Assembly: GCA_035771165.1 (NCBI GenBank)
Contig: JAWNZC010000087.1
Span: 6,117,001-6,181,000, forward strand
Length of the DNA: 64,000 nt
From: Paragorgia papillata
Taxonomy: Eukaryota > Cnidaria > Anthozoa > Scleralcyonacea > Coralliidae
Direction of reading: 5' to 3'
A program made the translations under genes and the position numbers. Below the pieces are notes generated by a model. That model made no database searches. It was not told where the DNA came from and saw only the letters and a program-made list of their open reading frames with translations. Below are positions 35,743 to 45,718 of the stretch, in pieces; the stretch's first letter is position 1, and the number at the start of each line of letters is the position of its first letter.

Positions 35743-35943
35743 TTAAAAAACTGTATCATACACCCCTGTTCTAATTAACATTTGGACTTCTGTTTCTTTA
35801 GGATGTAAATAATTACAAATATTGTCAGGATTTGTACTTTTGTTAAAATATATAATGTTTGGTTCTCCACCTAAATATTCTGTAAAACCCACCCAAATAC
35901 ATTTTTCTTTTTCTGGGCACATATTCTTTTGTTGTGGTTTCAT
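35743..35943 (-). CDS. Small cysteine-containing protein, 66 aa
   Basis: It starts MKPQQKNMCPEKEKCIW after a perfect TTTAATAAATG. Only a few cysteines and one histidine are present (CPEKEKC, C...H). It could be a minimal zinc-binding protein. It is the last gene before the right TIR. Function unknown. Confidence 0.6.
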   Translation of the reverse strand: MKPQQKNMCPEKEKCIWVGFTEYLGGEPNIIYFNKSTNPDNICNYLHPKETEVQMLIRTGVYDTVF

Positions 35944-35957
35944 TTATTAAATCTTTT

Positions 35958-37393
35958 TTTTTTAATTTTTTTTTCAAATTTTTTTTCAAATTTTTTTAAA
36001 TATTTTTTTTCAAAATTTTTTTGGATTTTTTTTCAAATTTTTTTTTCAAATTTTTCAATATTTTCAAAAAAAAATCCAGGAGGGGGGCTTGGCAAAAAAA
36101 TGAAGGGGGCCCTTGGCAGCCATTTTGAAAATATTTTGACAGCCATTTTGAAAATATTTTGGCAGCCTTTTTGAAAAAATCCAGGGGGGTAATTTTGAAA
36201 ATATTTTCGGGAAAATATTTTGGGCGCCATTTTGAAAATATTTTGGCAGCCATTTTGAAAATATTTTGGGCAGCCATTTTGAAAATATTTTGGCAGCCAT
36301 TTTGAAAAAATTTTTTGGGTGGGTTCGAAAAAAAATGGCAGCCATTTTAAAAAAAAATCCAGGGGGGTAATTTTGAAAAATATTTTGGGGGATATTTTGA
36401 AAAATATTTCGGTAGCCATTTTGAAAATATTTCGGTAGCCATTTTGAAAATATTTCGGTAGCCATTTTGAAAATATTTCGGTAGCCATTTTGAAAATATT
36501 TCAACTGAGCCAGAACTCTCATTTATACACTACTCACGGGGACGAACCCTCGGGATGGCCGCTGATACCCGCATAAGATTATGATGCATTCGAAGTCAAC
36601 AATATTACTGATTTTATTTATTTATTTATTAATTATAAATACACATTCACGCAATGAATCAAATGGAAGACGTTAGCCAATTTTAAAAATATCTTCCGTT
36701 TAGCTAGAAACTAGAAATTTCTACCCCAAATAGCATTTTTCAATAGTTTGTGTTTGAAATATATCCCGCGATGTTGTGCGTTAAGTATTTAAAAAAAATC
36801 TAAAATTCTGTATTAACACTTGTGAGAAGTCAATTTCCTGTCTATTTGTAATATTATTTCAAACAACGGTTCGCACATTTTTTACATTTCAACAAGTTTC
36901 ACAAAACGGAGAAACTTGAACTATACATGGAATGAAAGCTTATTCAACATCTGATAACATACCTACACAATATATTTTAACAATGAGTAGTTCTAAAATT
37001 ACTAGCCTTCTTGTTCCACAACTGACAAGATGCCGCGCGCAATTAATATGCAATGCCACTTGATATACTCACCGCTTCTCTCCTCGGAACCATTCAAAAG
37101 CCGTCAACATGAAAGTCCATAGGCATCGGGGACCAAAATATCACAGCCCTGGATTAAATAGCTCACCAAGTTGAATTGAGAGTATTCTGTAGCCTAAAAA
37201 CCAGCTGCCGTATATTTGACAAGATATAATTCTACAATTAACCCAAATTAGAAACATGTCAACCAATAAGATTTCACTACCAGGTTTCTTGGTAATACGT
37301 GACGTCACTGGACGGCATTATCGGCTATTGAATTCAGACGCCTCTCTCAGCGAGTGAGAACGAGATGAGATCGGCGACTGGCTTTCAGTCTAA
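35958..37393. repeat. Polinton right terminal inverted repeat
   Basis: This is the complement of the left repeat, beginning at the inner AT-rich block. It contains the minisatellite with about 21-bp units (36100-36500) and ends GGCTTTCAGTCTAA. Apart from the two segments present only on the left, the two TIRs are very similar. In the outer 800 bp they differ by scattered substitutions and small indels. Confidence 0.88.
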
Positions 37394-37401
37394 GGAGGCT
37401 T

Positions 37402-37734
37402 GGGAATAACAGTGTCCGGCAAGGTACAGATATGACAATCTCTGTGACTGCATGCATGTCTTGACTGTTTCTCCACTGCTCAGTACTCAAGAGTGTGGAA
37501 ATGTTGATTCAGACCCGTTGGAGCAATGCAAATGTCATACTGCACTTAAATAAAATGTATGAATTCATACTATGGTGCCATTTGTTTGCAGATCTGTCTG
37601 ATATCTTGAAGATAATCTATATCAAGTTCTTCTGCAGTGCCTATAGCTCGTCCGTGTAGCCCTTCAGTGGTACAAAAATGTAACTCTGAGGAAACCCAGT
37701 AGCATGACTCTACAACTGTTGCCCATTGGAATAG
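37402..37734 (+). other. Intron sequence right of the Polinton
   Basis: This is the remainder of the host intron between the Polinton target duplication and the next exon, ending in a candidate splice acceptor (cattggaatag at 37724-37734). I see no repeat. Confidence 0.4.
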
Positions 37735-37948
37735 TTTTGAAATCATTCGTCCACAAAGCCCGTCCGTTATCCAACCATGCAATTCCTCAGTCCAGCCTCG
37801 AAAACTTCAAACTTCTCGTCCACACAGCCCGTTATTTGCACAGTTACCAGAAAGTGCACCAGCTAACCAGACTGAAACTGACGACAATGATGCTGAAGAA
37901 CAACCGCCTCTGACAAGCAGCCCAGGTGCTTCACTTCCCCCTCTCTCG
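37735..37948 (+). CDS. BEN-like host gene, candidate exon 5 (Pro/Ser-rich)
   Basis: The first base completes the codon left open by exon 4. The frame then reads FEIIRPQSPSVIQPCNSS and continues to TETDDNDAEEQPPLTSSPGA before a strong donor (TCG|GTAAGT, phase 0). The composition is proline- and serine-rich with an acidic patch, as expected for a disordered linker before a BEN domain. The overlapping frame with an ATG at 37704 is not supported by the splice sites. Confidence 0.6.
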
Positions 37949-38254
37949 GTAAGTCAACAACTTCCAGCTTATGCAGTTGTACTGTATAATATGTTACTCT
38001 GTTTTAGTTTGAAAATTTGTGTCACTTTTATTTGGAAATTGTTATTTAGCAATTACTACTAGTTAGGTAGTTAACCCATTAACCACCTAAAATATTCCTT
38101 TTATTATTTTACTCTGTGTAATGACAGATTATTTTACTCTATCTAACGCCAGACGATTTTACTCAAGACTCTTCAGGGTTTAATGGGTTAATCTCAAGCC
38201 TACTTTCTTCATAATATTAATATGGAGTCCAGAAATTCTCAACATCCTAAAGTG

Positions 38255-38400
38255 ATGGTGTCTTTGTACAGTGCATTTAGACTATGTTTACACCAGAGCA
38301 AAAATATCCGGATTCACATTGTTTTTTATTCCCATGAGGATGAAAATCAATGTGAATCCGGACACTTTTGCTCTAGTGTAAATATATTCTTAGTGTGTCT
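38255..38400. mobile_element. Foldback MITE in the host intron
   Basis: Arms of about 50 bp pair almost perfectly: tgtttacaccagagcaaaa, ccggattcacattg, and the complements caatgtgaatccgg, ttttgctctagtgtaaa. The centre is ttttattcccatgaggatgaaaat. It has no coding capacity. Target duplications are not clear. Confidence 0.8.
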
Positions 38401-38442
38401 TTATTTATACAATTTTAAAAATTTAATTCTTATTACTTTCAG

Positions 38443-38620
38443 AGCTTCATGGAGTCAGTCCAGATGTCAGAGGTCCTACATGCAAAGAATGAGAGGAAAA
38501 TGACATTGGCTATGCTTTCAATTTTGTTTGAACGAAAGGTTCTTGCTGCTTCATCGGTGACCGGAAAAGGCAAGGAAGGCCGTCCAGCCCTTGATCGGGA
38601 GAAAGTACAACTAATTATAT
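38443..38620 (+). CDS. BEN-like host gene, exon 6 (BEN domain, first part)
   Basis: Acceptor tactttcag and donor TATAT|GTAAGT are both strong. The exon starts in phase 0, matching exon 5, and ends in phase 1. It encodes a helical segment (KNERKMTLAMLSILFERKVL), the SSVTGKGKEG turn and ALDREKVQLII. The pattern of a helix, a 'SSVTGKG' turn and 'LD..KVQ.I' is what I know from BEN domains, which bind DNA in chromatin and viral proteins. The domain is finished by the exon on the far side of the gypsy element. Confidence 0.72.
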
Positions 38621-38681
38621 GTAAGTTTAAAAAAATTTACAATCGGCATAATTTATGATTAATTATTTAACTATGGTTATA

Positions 38682-38872
38682 TGTTAACCAACCTCAACAC
38701 ATGAAGCAACACGTACTTTTATTATAAACATTTAGCACGTACACTTGAACACACTGTCTTTTCTTTCTGAAAAGTAAACTTGACAACAACCACGCGACCC
38801 CCCGCAACACACTTCGAGTTCACGTGACTGGACACAGGGGTCCCATAAGAAAGCCGATTTACAAGCCTAATA
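38682..38872 (-). repeat. Gypsy 3' LTR (191 bp)
   Basis: This matches the right LTR with a few substitutions and indels. On the minus strand it is preceded by a purine-rich tract (the complement of 38873-38892, CTCTCCCCCTCTAACTTGAG on the + strand) that fits the polypurine tract. Confidence 0.88.
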
Positions 38873-39141
38873 CTCTCCCCCTCTAACTTGAGAAATGCAC
38901 CAATTCTAACATTGTTCTTATATGAACATCAGGACTAAAACAGTTTCCTAATTAACATATTGTTCAAAAATGTCACCAGTGTACTTGTGCTTCAAGGAAC
39001 CAGAACGGATAAACTGGTATCCACTGCGGGACTTGATTTCCAGGATACAGCAGTAGGGGAATACAAACATTGGGCTAACCATGGGTTCATGGTAGGCTAC
39101 ATTGCCAAGACGACTGTAAGTTAGCCTTTGCGGAGGTTGCC

Positions 39142-39632
39142 TTATTTGCTGTGGACGCTGGGGTCTTTCTTGGCTGACTGGGTCAGGCTGTTGTGCTTCT
39201 TCCGTAGGCTCTTCTGCACATTCTTCCTCAAACTCATCCAGAACACCTTACGATCTTCATTAGCCGCTATTCGCTGTTGAGGTATTGGAGCTACATTGTC
39301 TGGGACGGACGGTATTCTTGTATATACGAACGGTAATTCGTCATCTGTACTTTCGGCTCCCACGGATTGTTGGTTAGGTCGCAGGTCGTGTTATCTTTTG
39401 ACGGAGACTTTTTCTGACGGGGTTTCAAATGGTAGACAATCACAAGGTAACAGTAGATTTCGGTGGAGGACTCGGGTGCGCCCATTTCCCTGCTCAGGTC
39501 TAACTCATAGACGGGACTATCATCAGCCATTCTCCTGGTTACTACGTGGATTCTATCTTCCCAATAGGCTCTTAACTTCCCATGCCCTCTTTCACTTAAG
39601 TTCCTAACGAGCACTCCGTCATCATGCTGCAA
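39142..39632 (-). pseudogene. Gypsy integrase C-terminal and tail region
   Basis: Two overlapping minus frames contain YWEDRIHVVTRRMADDSPVY and VYELDLSREMG, typical of the post-core region of gypsy integrases, followed by a Pro/Lys-rich tail. The frame is broken near 39290-39360. Confidence 0.65.
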
Positions 39633-39863
39633 GATAGCTGTGCGAACCGTCTTGTCGTATCAACGCTTGGATGATAAACCTTTCTTGCTGGTTCTCCTTG
39701 CAACAATATCATAAGCTTCCTTCATTGTCTGGTGCCACCGTTTCACATATTCCGGTTAGGTGCGTTCATTGGTCTTCATGTATTTACCAAAGACGATGTC
39801 AACAGGTAGTCTTGGAGATCTTCCAAACAACAAGAAGAATGGAGCGTAGCCGGTGGCATAATT

Positions 39864-40500
39864 TCACGTACTATTGTAGGCATGAACAACTTTATTTAGA
39901 TAATCTGGCCATCGAGATTTACAGTTCTCAGGTAATCTTCTCAGCATTGATAATAATGTTTGGTTGAACCGTTCTACTTGCCTGTTCCCCTGTGGGTGGT
40001 AAGGGGTAGTTCGTGAGTGTTTAACACCACAATGTTGCTCGAGATACCGGAACAACTGATTTTCGAACTTGGGCCCTTGATCGTGATGGATTCTTACAGG
40101 AAATCCGAACCGTAGGACAAAATCGTTATAGATTTTTTCTGCTGCCGTCTTCGCCATTCGGTGCTTGGTAGCGTATGCTTGTGCAAACCTTGTAAAGTGA
40201 TCCATAATCACTAGAATGTACTCATGACCACCTTTACTTTTCTCTTGATGTATGAAATCAATTGAGATATGTTCAAACGGACTTGTGGTGGTGATGCTTT
40301 TAAGGGGTGCTTTCTGTTTGTGACTTGGTCGTCGTTGCTTTAGGTACTGGTAAACTTTGGTCTTCAATGTCACGCCACATATGTGGCCAGTAAAATGATT
40401 CTTTGGCTAGTTGGAATGTCCTTTCTGCTCCGAGATGCCCCATTTCTTCATGTAATTCACGACAAAGTAATTGATGAAAGCTTGTCGGTAGAACGACCTG
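39864..40500 (-). pseudogene. Gypsy integrase zinc-binding and catalytic core
   Basis: The zinc-binding lead is [19 protein letters not shown]. The core shows Asp in ISIDFIH, Asp in [10 protein letters not shown] and Glu in RQVERFNQ, the DDE triad, all within 39864-40373. A frameshift near 40300-40373 separates the core from the zinc-binding part, and a MITE at 40506 cuts the upstream part away. It is inactive as a whole. Confidence 0.85.
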
Positions 40501-40505
40501 TTGGT

Positions 40506-41061
40506 TACCCTGGGTGCCAGAGGCTCTGAGTTTCTGTTTGGGAGAGGGAGAGCCTCTTTTCTCGCGAGCTTCAAATCTCACTTCGGCGAGTTCAATATCT
40601 GAACTCGGTTTTAGATTGGCCTAAATTTTTGAAAGCGTTACAATTGGTTAATCAAAGCAAGTCACGCGTGACCGTAAGTAATAAGAAATATTAAAAACTT
40701 AAACCATACACCTCTGGGTCTCGGATTGCCGTTTCAGCTCACTGAAATACCAAAGCGAAAGTCCAGTTTTTGTGAACAGAGGAAGTCCGATAATTATTAC
40801 TTTCCACAGTGAGTTGGAATTGTGATGAAATCCATAGTTTGCTTATCGAAAACGAAGTAACGGACGAGTGTGCCAGACAGCGTGCTTTACTTCCTGTCGA
40901 GGACTTTGAACAATCGTAACATACCAACGTGCGTTTCAAATTTCACTCAACCGTGAGAATAATCAACAGGAAGTAACTCGGCGAAGTGAGATTTAAAGCT
41001 CGCGAGACCAGAGGCTCTCCCTCTCCCAAACACAAACTCAGAGCCTCTGGCACCCAGGGTA
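40506..41061. mobile_element. MITE inserted in the gypsy integrase (556 bp)
   Basis: The ends TACCCTGGGTGCCAGAGGCT and the complement form long inverted repeats (about 80 bp, including gagagggagagcctc). They are flanked by a 9-bp direct repeat with one mismatch (CCTGTTGGT at 40497, GCTGTTGGT at 41062). This length suits Mutator-like transposition. Integrase coding sequence resumes on both sides, which dates the MITE after the gypsy insertion. Confidence 0.8.
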
Positions 41062-41242
41062 GCTGTTGGTTTTCCCCGATTATTCTTCTCAGAATACCAT
41101 CTTCCCCAATTTTCAGTCTACTCCATTCCCGCATCAGATCATTAGTTGCTCGGTTTTCTCCTTCTCTCACTGAACTGGATGCTTGCCTTGTTTTGTATTT
41201 CACGACTCGAGCGATGCTCACTTCTCCGCAGTGTATTTTCAC
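41062..41242 (-). pseudogene. Gypsy region upstream of the integrase
   Basis: Minus-strand coding sequence LMREWSRLKIGEDGILRRII is the spacer between RNase H and the integrase zinc finger in gypsy polyproteins. The MITE follows directly. Confidence 0.6.
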
Positions 41243-41468
41243 TGAAGGGGTAACCCTGTATAAATAACATTGTGTTATGTTATGTTTAACTCTTCCAGGT
41301 CAACTTTCGGAATCTTCTGCACTGGGCTTCCAATCTATGTGTTGCGTTACCGCCGATGGCTGTAATCCAATTCACATTGTTGTTCCCCTGCAATTTGGCT
41401 CCATCGAAGGTGGCATTGATCGTTTGCTGGCTTATTTCTTGGGTGCAGCTCTTCATATACTTTTCAAA

Positions 41469-41998
41469 CTACAGTGGTAAGCGGGAGAGAGCGTCTGCAT
41501 CTTGATGGTTTGTTCCTGGTCTGTATCTAATTTGGAAGTTGAAGTCGGACAGCTCCGCGACCCACCGATGCCCTGTGGCGTTCAGTTTTGCTGATGACAG
41601 AATGTAAGTCAATGGGTTGTTGTCCGTGAAAACCAGGAATGACGGGGCGTAATACAAATAATCTCTGAAGTGTTCGCATATGGCCCACTTTATTGCTAAA
41701 AATTCAAGCTTTCCTGAGTGCAGGTGATTTTTTTTCAGCTGCTGTCAATATCCGCGATCCATATCCAATCACTCTCATTTCCCCCCTTCTGTTCTTGATA
41801 CAGTACAGCCCCTAGCCCAGGTTCTGATGCGTCGGTGTGGAGTACGAAAGCTTTACTGAAGGCAGGGTATGCCAAAATGGGCGGGTTGACTAGCCTAGTT
41901 TCTAGGCCTTTCGCTTCCGTCATGAGCTTGGCCGCGTAGTCGGTTTGGGTTCTTGGGAAGACTGGGGAGAGGCTGGAAACGAGAAGGCCTAGCAACAT
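41469..41998 (-). pseudogene. Gypsy RNase H
   Basis: VLHTDASEPGLGAVLYQEQ is the first RNase H motif with its Asp, and FTDNNPLTYILSSAKLNATG with GTNHQDADALSR is the C-terminal part of the domain. A frame break near 41700 lies between them. The domain runs directly downstream of the reverse transcriptase on the minus strand, interrupted by a roughly 420 bp insertion. Confidence 0.88.
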
Positions 41999-42402
41999 TC
42001 GTAAAAAGGTCCTGCCCAGAATCGTTCTGGCCCTTCGAGTGTTCCTGGGAGCTAGCGTAGCGACAGTATATTATATAAAAAGCATAAGGATGTATGCGAA
42101 GATTTTACCAAAGATCTTGGCGATCGAAAGAAGTAAATTATGGAATATATTCCAATTGGAGCTCGAAATAAAAATTTAACTGTTTAACTTTCAACTTTTG
42201 GCGGTTGCAGAAGGAAAGCTAGTGATAAGAAAGCTAGCCAGTGAACCTTCGTCTATCCGAGGTGAGTAGGCTTGTATTATTTTATACAGACGGAAATAGT
42301 ACATGTAAGTGTCGGGAAACACTTAGGACGTCATAACATCACAATTCTTCCTCAATAAACAACTGAGCTGTAAAGTGAAAGTGTTCACGAATTTTGCTAG
42401 GC
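41987..42402. mobile_element. Probable MITE between gypsy RT and RNase H
   Basis: GCCTAGCAACATTCGT (41987) and ACGAATTTTGCTAGGC (42387-42402) are inverted with one mismatch. The interval has no gypsy coding features. Target duplications are not evident, so the borders are uncertain. Confidence 0.5.
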
Positions 42403-42630
42403 TTTCCCCAGCGGGTCCGTCCCCGGTCGGATCACTTCCGAAAGGTGTCAACCGAGGAATGCCTAGAAATTAGGCTACGGGTTGACCAAATGATCCAGGA
42501 GTGTTGTCAGTGCGTCTTGGTGTTTGGGTTGCCGGTTTTGTTGACGGAACTTGTTTTCCACTTTTGGACAAGCCGGTTGTCGTAGATACACGTCGCGAAG
42601 ATTGCGAGGAAGAAGGTCACATAGTAGCAG

Positions 42631-43462
42631 TTAAAACAATGGGGCGGCTCTTTTGGAGATTTTGGGAATGAATCTTCGGTAATATCCCAGTAGCCCAAAG
42701 AGTTTGCGAACTTCCCAGACATTACGTGGTAATGAGTTCTTCAGGCATGTTACTGCTTTCAAATTTGATGGATCCGTACGATAGCCTTCAGCTGATACCA
42801 CTCGTCCAAGATAGCACACTTCCTTCTGGAACAATTTGCACTTTCGAGCTTTTTCTTTAATCCCGTTCACCCGTAGACGTTGCAAAACTTTTCGAATGTG
42901 CTCAACATGTTCTTCAAAGGTATGACTGAAAACGATTATGTCGTACAGATAAGGGATACAGAAATCGTCCCGTATTCCTTCTAGGCATCCCTCCATGAAC
43001 CTTTGAAAGTTCTCCTGTGCATTAGTTAAGCCAAAGGGGATCCACGCCCATTCGTACAATCCCCAGCGCCCATTCGTACAATCTCCGTGAATGCCGTTAG
43101 GTGTTTACTCTCGGAATCCATAAACCCCCGATGGCAAGCTTCACCCTGGTCAAGTGATGAAAACCATTGATTTCCACCAAGTCCATCTAAAGTATCTTGT
43201 ACTCGCGGAATTGGGTGACGGTCTTGTACGTCCTTTTGTTAAGCTCTCGATAGTCAACACACAGTCGTAGATCACCGTGCTTCTTTCTCACACAAACCAC
43301 CGGTGAGAAGTAGCACGATTCCGACTTGGTAATCCAGCCACGGTTTAAAACGTCCTGTATATATTGTTTAACTTCTTGATTGGGCGTGGGATTGATGAAT
43401 ACGTCTTTTGTAGAGGAGTGGTATTGGTAAAATGGATTTTCAATTTCAAGTTCTTTGCACAA
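42631..43462 (-). pseudogene. Gypsy reverse transcriptase
   Basis: The N-terminal part contains DVLNRGWITKSES and KKHGDLRLCVDYRELNKRT. The palm and thumb are in the 42631-43059 frame ([20 protein letters not shown] and [19 protein letters not shown]). The catalytic box is YLYDIIVFS where gypsy enzymes have two Asp residues (Y.DDI), so one catalytic Asp is replaced by Tyr. About 43060-43190 is broken and holds a direct repeat, cccattcgtacaat. The enzyme is inactive. Confidence 0.88.
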
Positions 43463-43870
43463 CCGATGTCTGCATCACTTTCCGAAAAGGATTGGATTTC
43501 CTCGCCAGAAAATCTGTTCCACTATTTTCCTCCTCTGTATTCAAGTGTCCAAGAACAATACCCTCCACCCGTTTGTCTCTCTCCTTTCTGCTTGGTATGT
43601 CCTGTGTTGTAGTTCCCTTTCTTATAGATTCTCGAGCACTGTTTCCTGCTGCAGTCGGTTGCTTGAAGCTTTCCTGGTCTCTAAATTTTACCTCTAATGG
43701 TGTGACTGACTTTACCAGCTGCAGCCGTCCCAAGCCTGTCCGCTTGTTCAAGATTATGTCATGACATGTAGTGTTTGATACACTGATGTTAATCCGACTC
43801 GATGTTCCTCGAGAAATGCTCAATAGTGTATCCGATATCTGAAGACCACTTGGTAGTTGTTGCATATCAG
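43446..43870 (-). pseudogene. Gypsy polyprotein segment between protease and RT
   Basis: A minus frame contains ISRGTSSRINISVSNTTCHD and LNKRTGLGRLQLVKSVTPLE, the beta-rich spacer common between protease and RT in gypsy elements that lack an envelope. It overlaps the RT start in another frame. Confidence 0.5.
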
Positions 43871-44180
43871 GTTAAAACAGAACTGGCATCTTCCTTTCAA
43901 CTGGTCCAGTGTTGGCGCGACAGGGAACAGACACTGTTTGATTCTTAGGAATGACCATGTCTCTTTTGATTGTCCTTACATTACACAGGTCACCATCCGT
44001 TGTCTTTCTCATAAGGTTTACCAGTGTTTCTATGTTGTTGGTACCGGTATCTGTGATGGCTTTCGTCAGAACATGGACTATCAGGTCTGTAGAATTTCCT
44101 GCCATTTTTCTTGCGGTTTTTCACCATTTCTTCAATGACATTGTGCCCTATAATTGGTTGTTCCTTCGTTGCTTCCGTTA

Positions 44181-44700
44181 CTAGCATTGGTACTTGGATA
44201 CATCGCTTGGATACAGCTTCGATGCCTTCAGTCGAAATGTGATTTCTGCCCAGCCTTTGTAATGTATCTCAGTTCCATTAGCAGTCTTAATATTCAGCTT
44301 GGTGTCACCATCTAGTAACGTTGAGACAGAGTGTATTTGAAGATTCGGCAGGTTTTCTGAGGAATTCTTCAGAAACCAGGGAAACTTGGGCACCTGTGTC
44401 CCACAGAGCTTCTGTCTTCACATCCTCCATCACACGATGTATCAAACAGCGCCCACGAACCAGTCTTGCTATTGTGGAGTGTTCCTTTGGAGTTAAGTGA
44501 CTTACATAAACATCACTGTTTTGGCCTTGACCCTTTCCTTGGCTGCTCTTCCACTTCTGGTTCCTAATTTTCTTGATTTCTTTACACATTGCTTTGTATT
44601 CATTCCAGTGAGCTTGCTGACATTTATTTGAACAATATTTAAACAATTGGCAATCTGATCAACTCAACGTATTCTGATTGTCTTCCCTTTTGCAAATGGC
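44181..44700 (-). pseudogene. Gypsy MYND-type zinc motif and retropepsin
   Basis: FKYCSNKCQQAHWNEYKAMC has the spacing of the second half of a MYND zinc finger, an unusual domain in a gypsy polyprotein. The downstream ALWDTGAQVSLVSEEFL is the retropepsin active-site motif (DTGA). The frame shifts near 44305. Confidence 0.75.
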
Positions 44701-44736
44701 AATATGAACAAACATGGGACTCCTGGCTATTATGGA

Positions 44737-44955
44737 CTACTTCCTGTCCCTTGGTGGTAGTCCTTTGTCATTTCCCGAATAACTTGATCTTGCTGCATTT
44801 GCACGTCGACATCCTCTGGCAAAGTGTTCCCTACTACCACATCTGTAACAGTGATCACAACTTGGACAGCCATCCTCAAGGCATTTCTTGCAGGCTCTTT
44901 GATTTCCTCGTCTTTCTCGGGTTGGTCCTTCCTCTTGGTAGGGTAAGTTTTTGTT
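44737..44955 (-). pseudogene. Gypsy nucleocapsid zinc knuckle region
   Basis: CPSCDHCYRCGSREHFARGC contains a CCHC knuckle (CYRCGSREHFARGC). It is preceded by another Cys pair (CKKCLEDGC). The LINE begins just upstream on the minus strand at about 44950. Confidence 0.75.
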
Positions 44956-45115
44956 TTTTTTAATTTTATTAAAAATAACTTGAATGGCAAAATTGTATAA
45001 CAATTTTGAAAAACACAAGTTAAAAATTACATTGCAAAATTAACACCAATCTAGCAAATGATACAATAAGATATATAAAAGGTATAAAAATTAGAGAACA
45101 AATGTTAAAAACTTA

Positions 45116-45688
45116 TCATCCCAGCACATCCCACTTTTGGATACAGTATGGTAAAAAACTATTTTTGAATCTATTCGTTCGACATTTAAGCATAGGGATT
45201 GTTCTAGCATTCCTAAGGGAATAATGGCATTCGAAGAAGTTAGGTATCAAGTCGTTCAATTTACTGTCTTTATCCAAAATTGACTTATAGAAAGATTTTG
45301 TGAGCAATTCTCTTCTGTCGTTCAAGGTATCGATATTAATTAGTTCCAAGGCATTATCATAGGACGTATGCGGGATTATTATCTTCACAGCTCTACGTTG
45401 AATGTCCTCAAGCTGTTTCCTTAGCTCCAGGGTAAGGGACGAATGCCACACTGGACACGCATATTCCAATACTGGACGAATAAAAGAACAATAAACAGTA
45501 CAGAGATCTTTTGTGGGTACTCCACTGCGCTTAAGTGTACGAAGTGCGTAAAGTCGTTTACTGGCTTTGGAACAAACGTGTTCAATATTACAAGACCACT
45601 TCAAATCTGATGACAAATTAACTCCTAAGAGTTTAATGGTTTGTACATGTTCAATCGGTTGATTGTTAGCTGTCAGAGGATCGAGCAA
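45116..45688 (-). pseudogene. LINE reverse transcriptase C-terminal domain
   Basis: Typical features are IKLLGVNLSSDLKW, CSKASKRLYALRTLKRSG, FIRPVLEYACPVWHSSL and a run of basic residues near the end (CRTNRFKNSFLPYC). An in-frame TAA separates it from the RT palm frame at 45719, so the ORF is nonsense-mutated. Confidence 0.88.
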
Positions 45689-45718
45689 TGGTTGGGACTT
45701 TGAGAAGGATATCCTGAA

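Larger units (their letters stand above)
15247..37393. mobile_element. Polinton/Maverick (adintovirus-like) element, about 22.1 kb
   Basis: Terminal inverted repeats begin TTAGACTGAAAGCC on the left (15247) and end with the exact complement on the right (37393). The 7 bp GGAGGCT (or 8 bp GGAGGCTT) stands directly outside both ends (15240-15246 and 37394-37400), consistent with a target duplication. Inside are the diagnostic Polinton genes: protein-primed polymerase, retroviral-type integrase, packaging ATPase, double-jelly-roll capsid protein and a probable penton. All recognisable genes are open, unlike every other element in this window, so the insertion is young. Such elements are regarded as endogenous or potentially infectious DNA viruses of animals. 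It lies in an intron of the BEN-like host gene. Confidence 0.93.
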
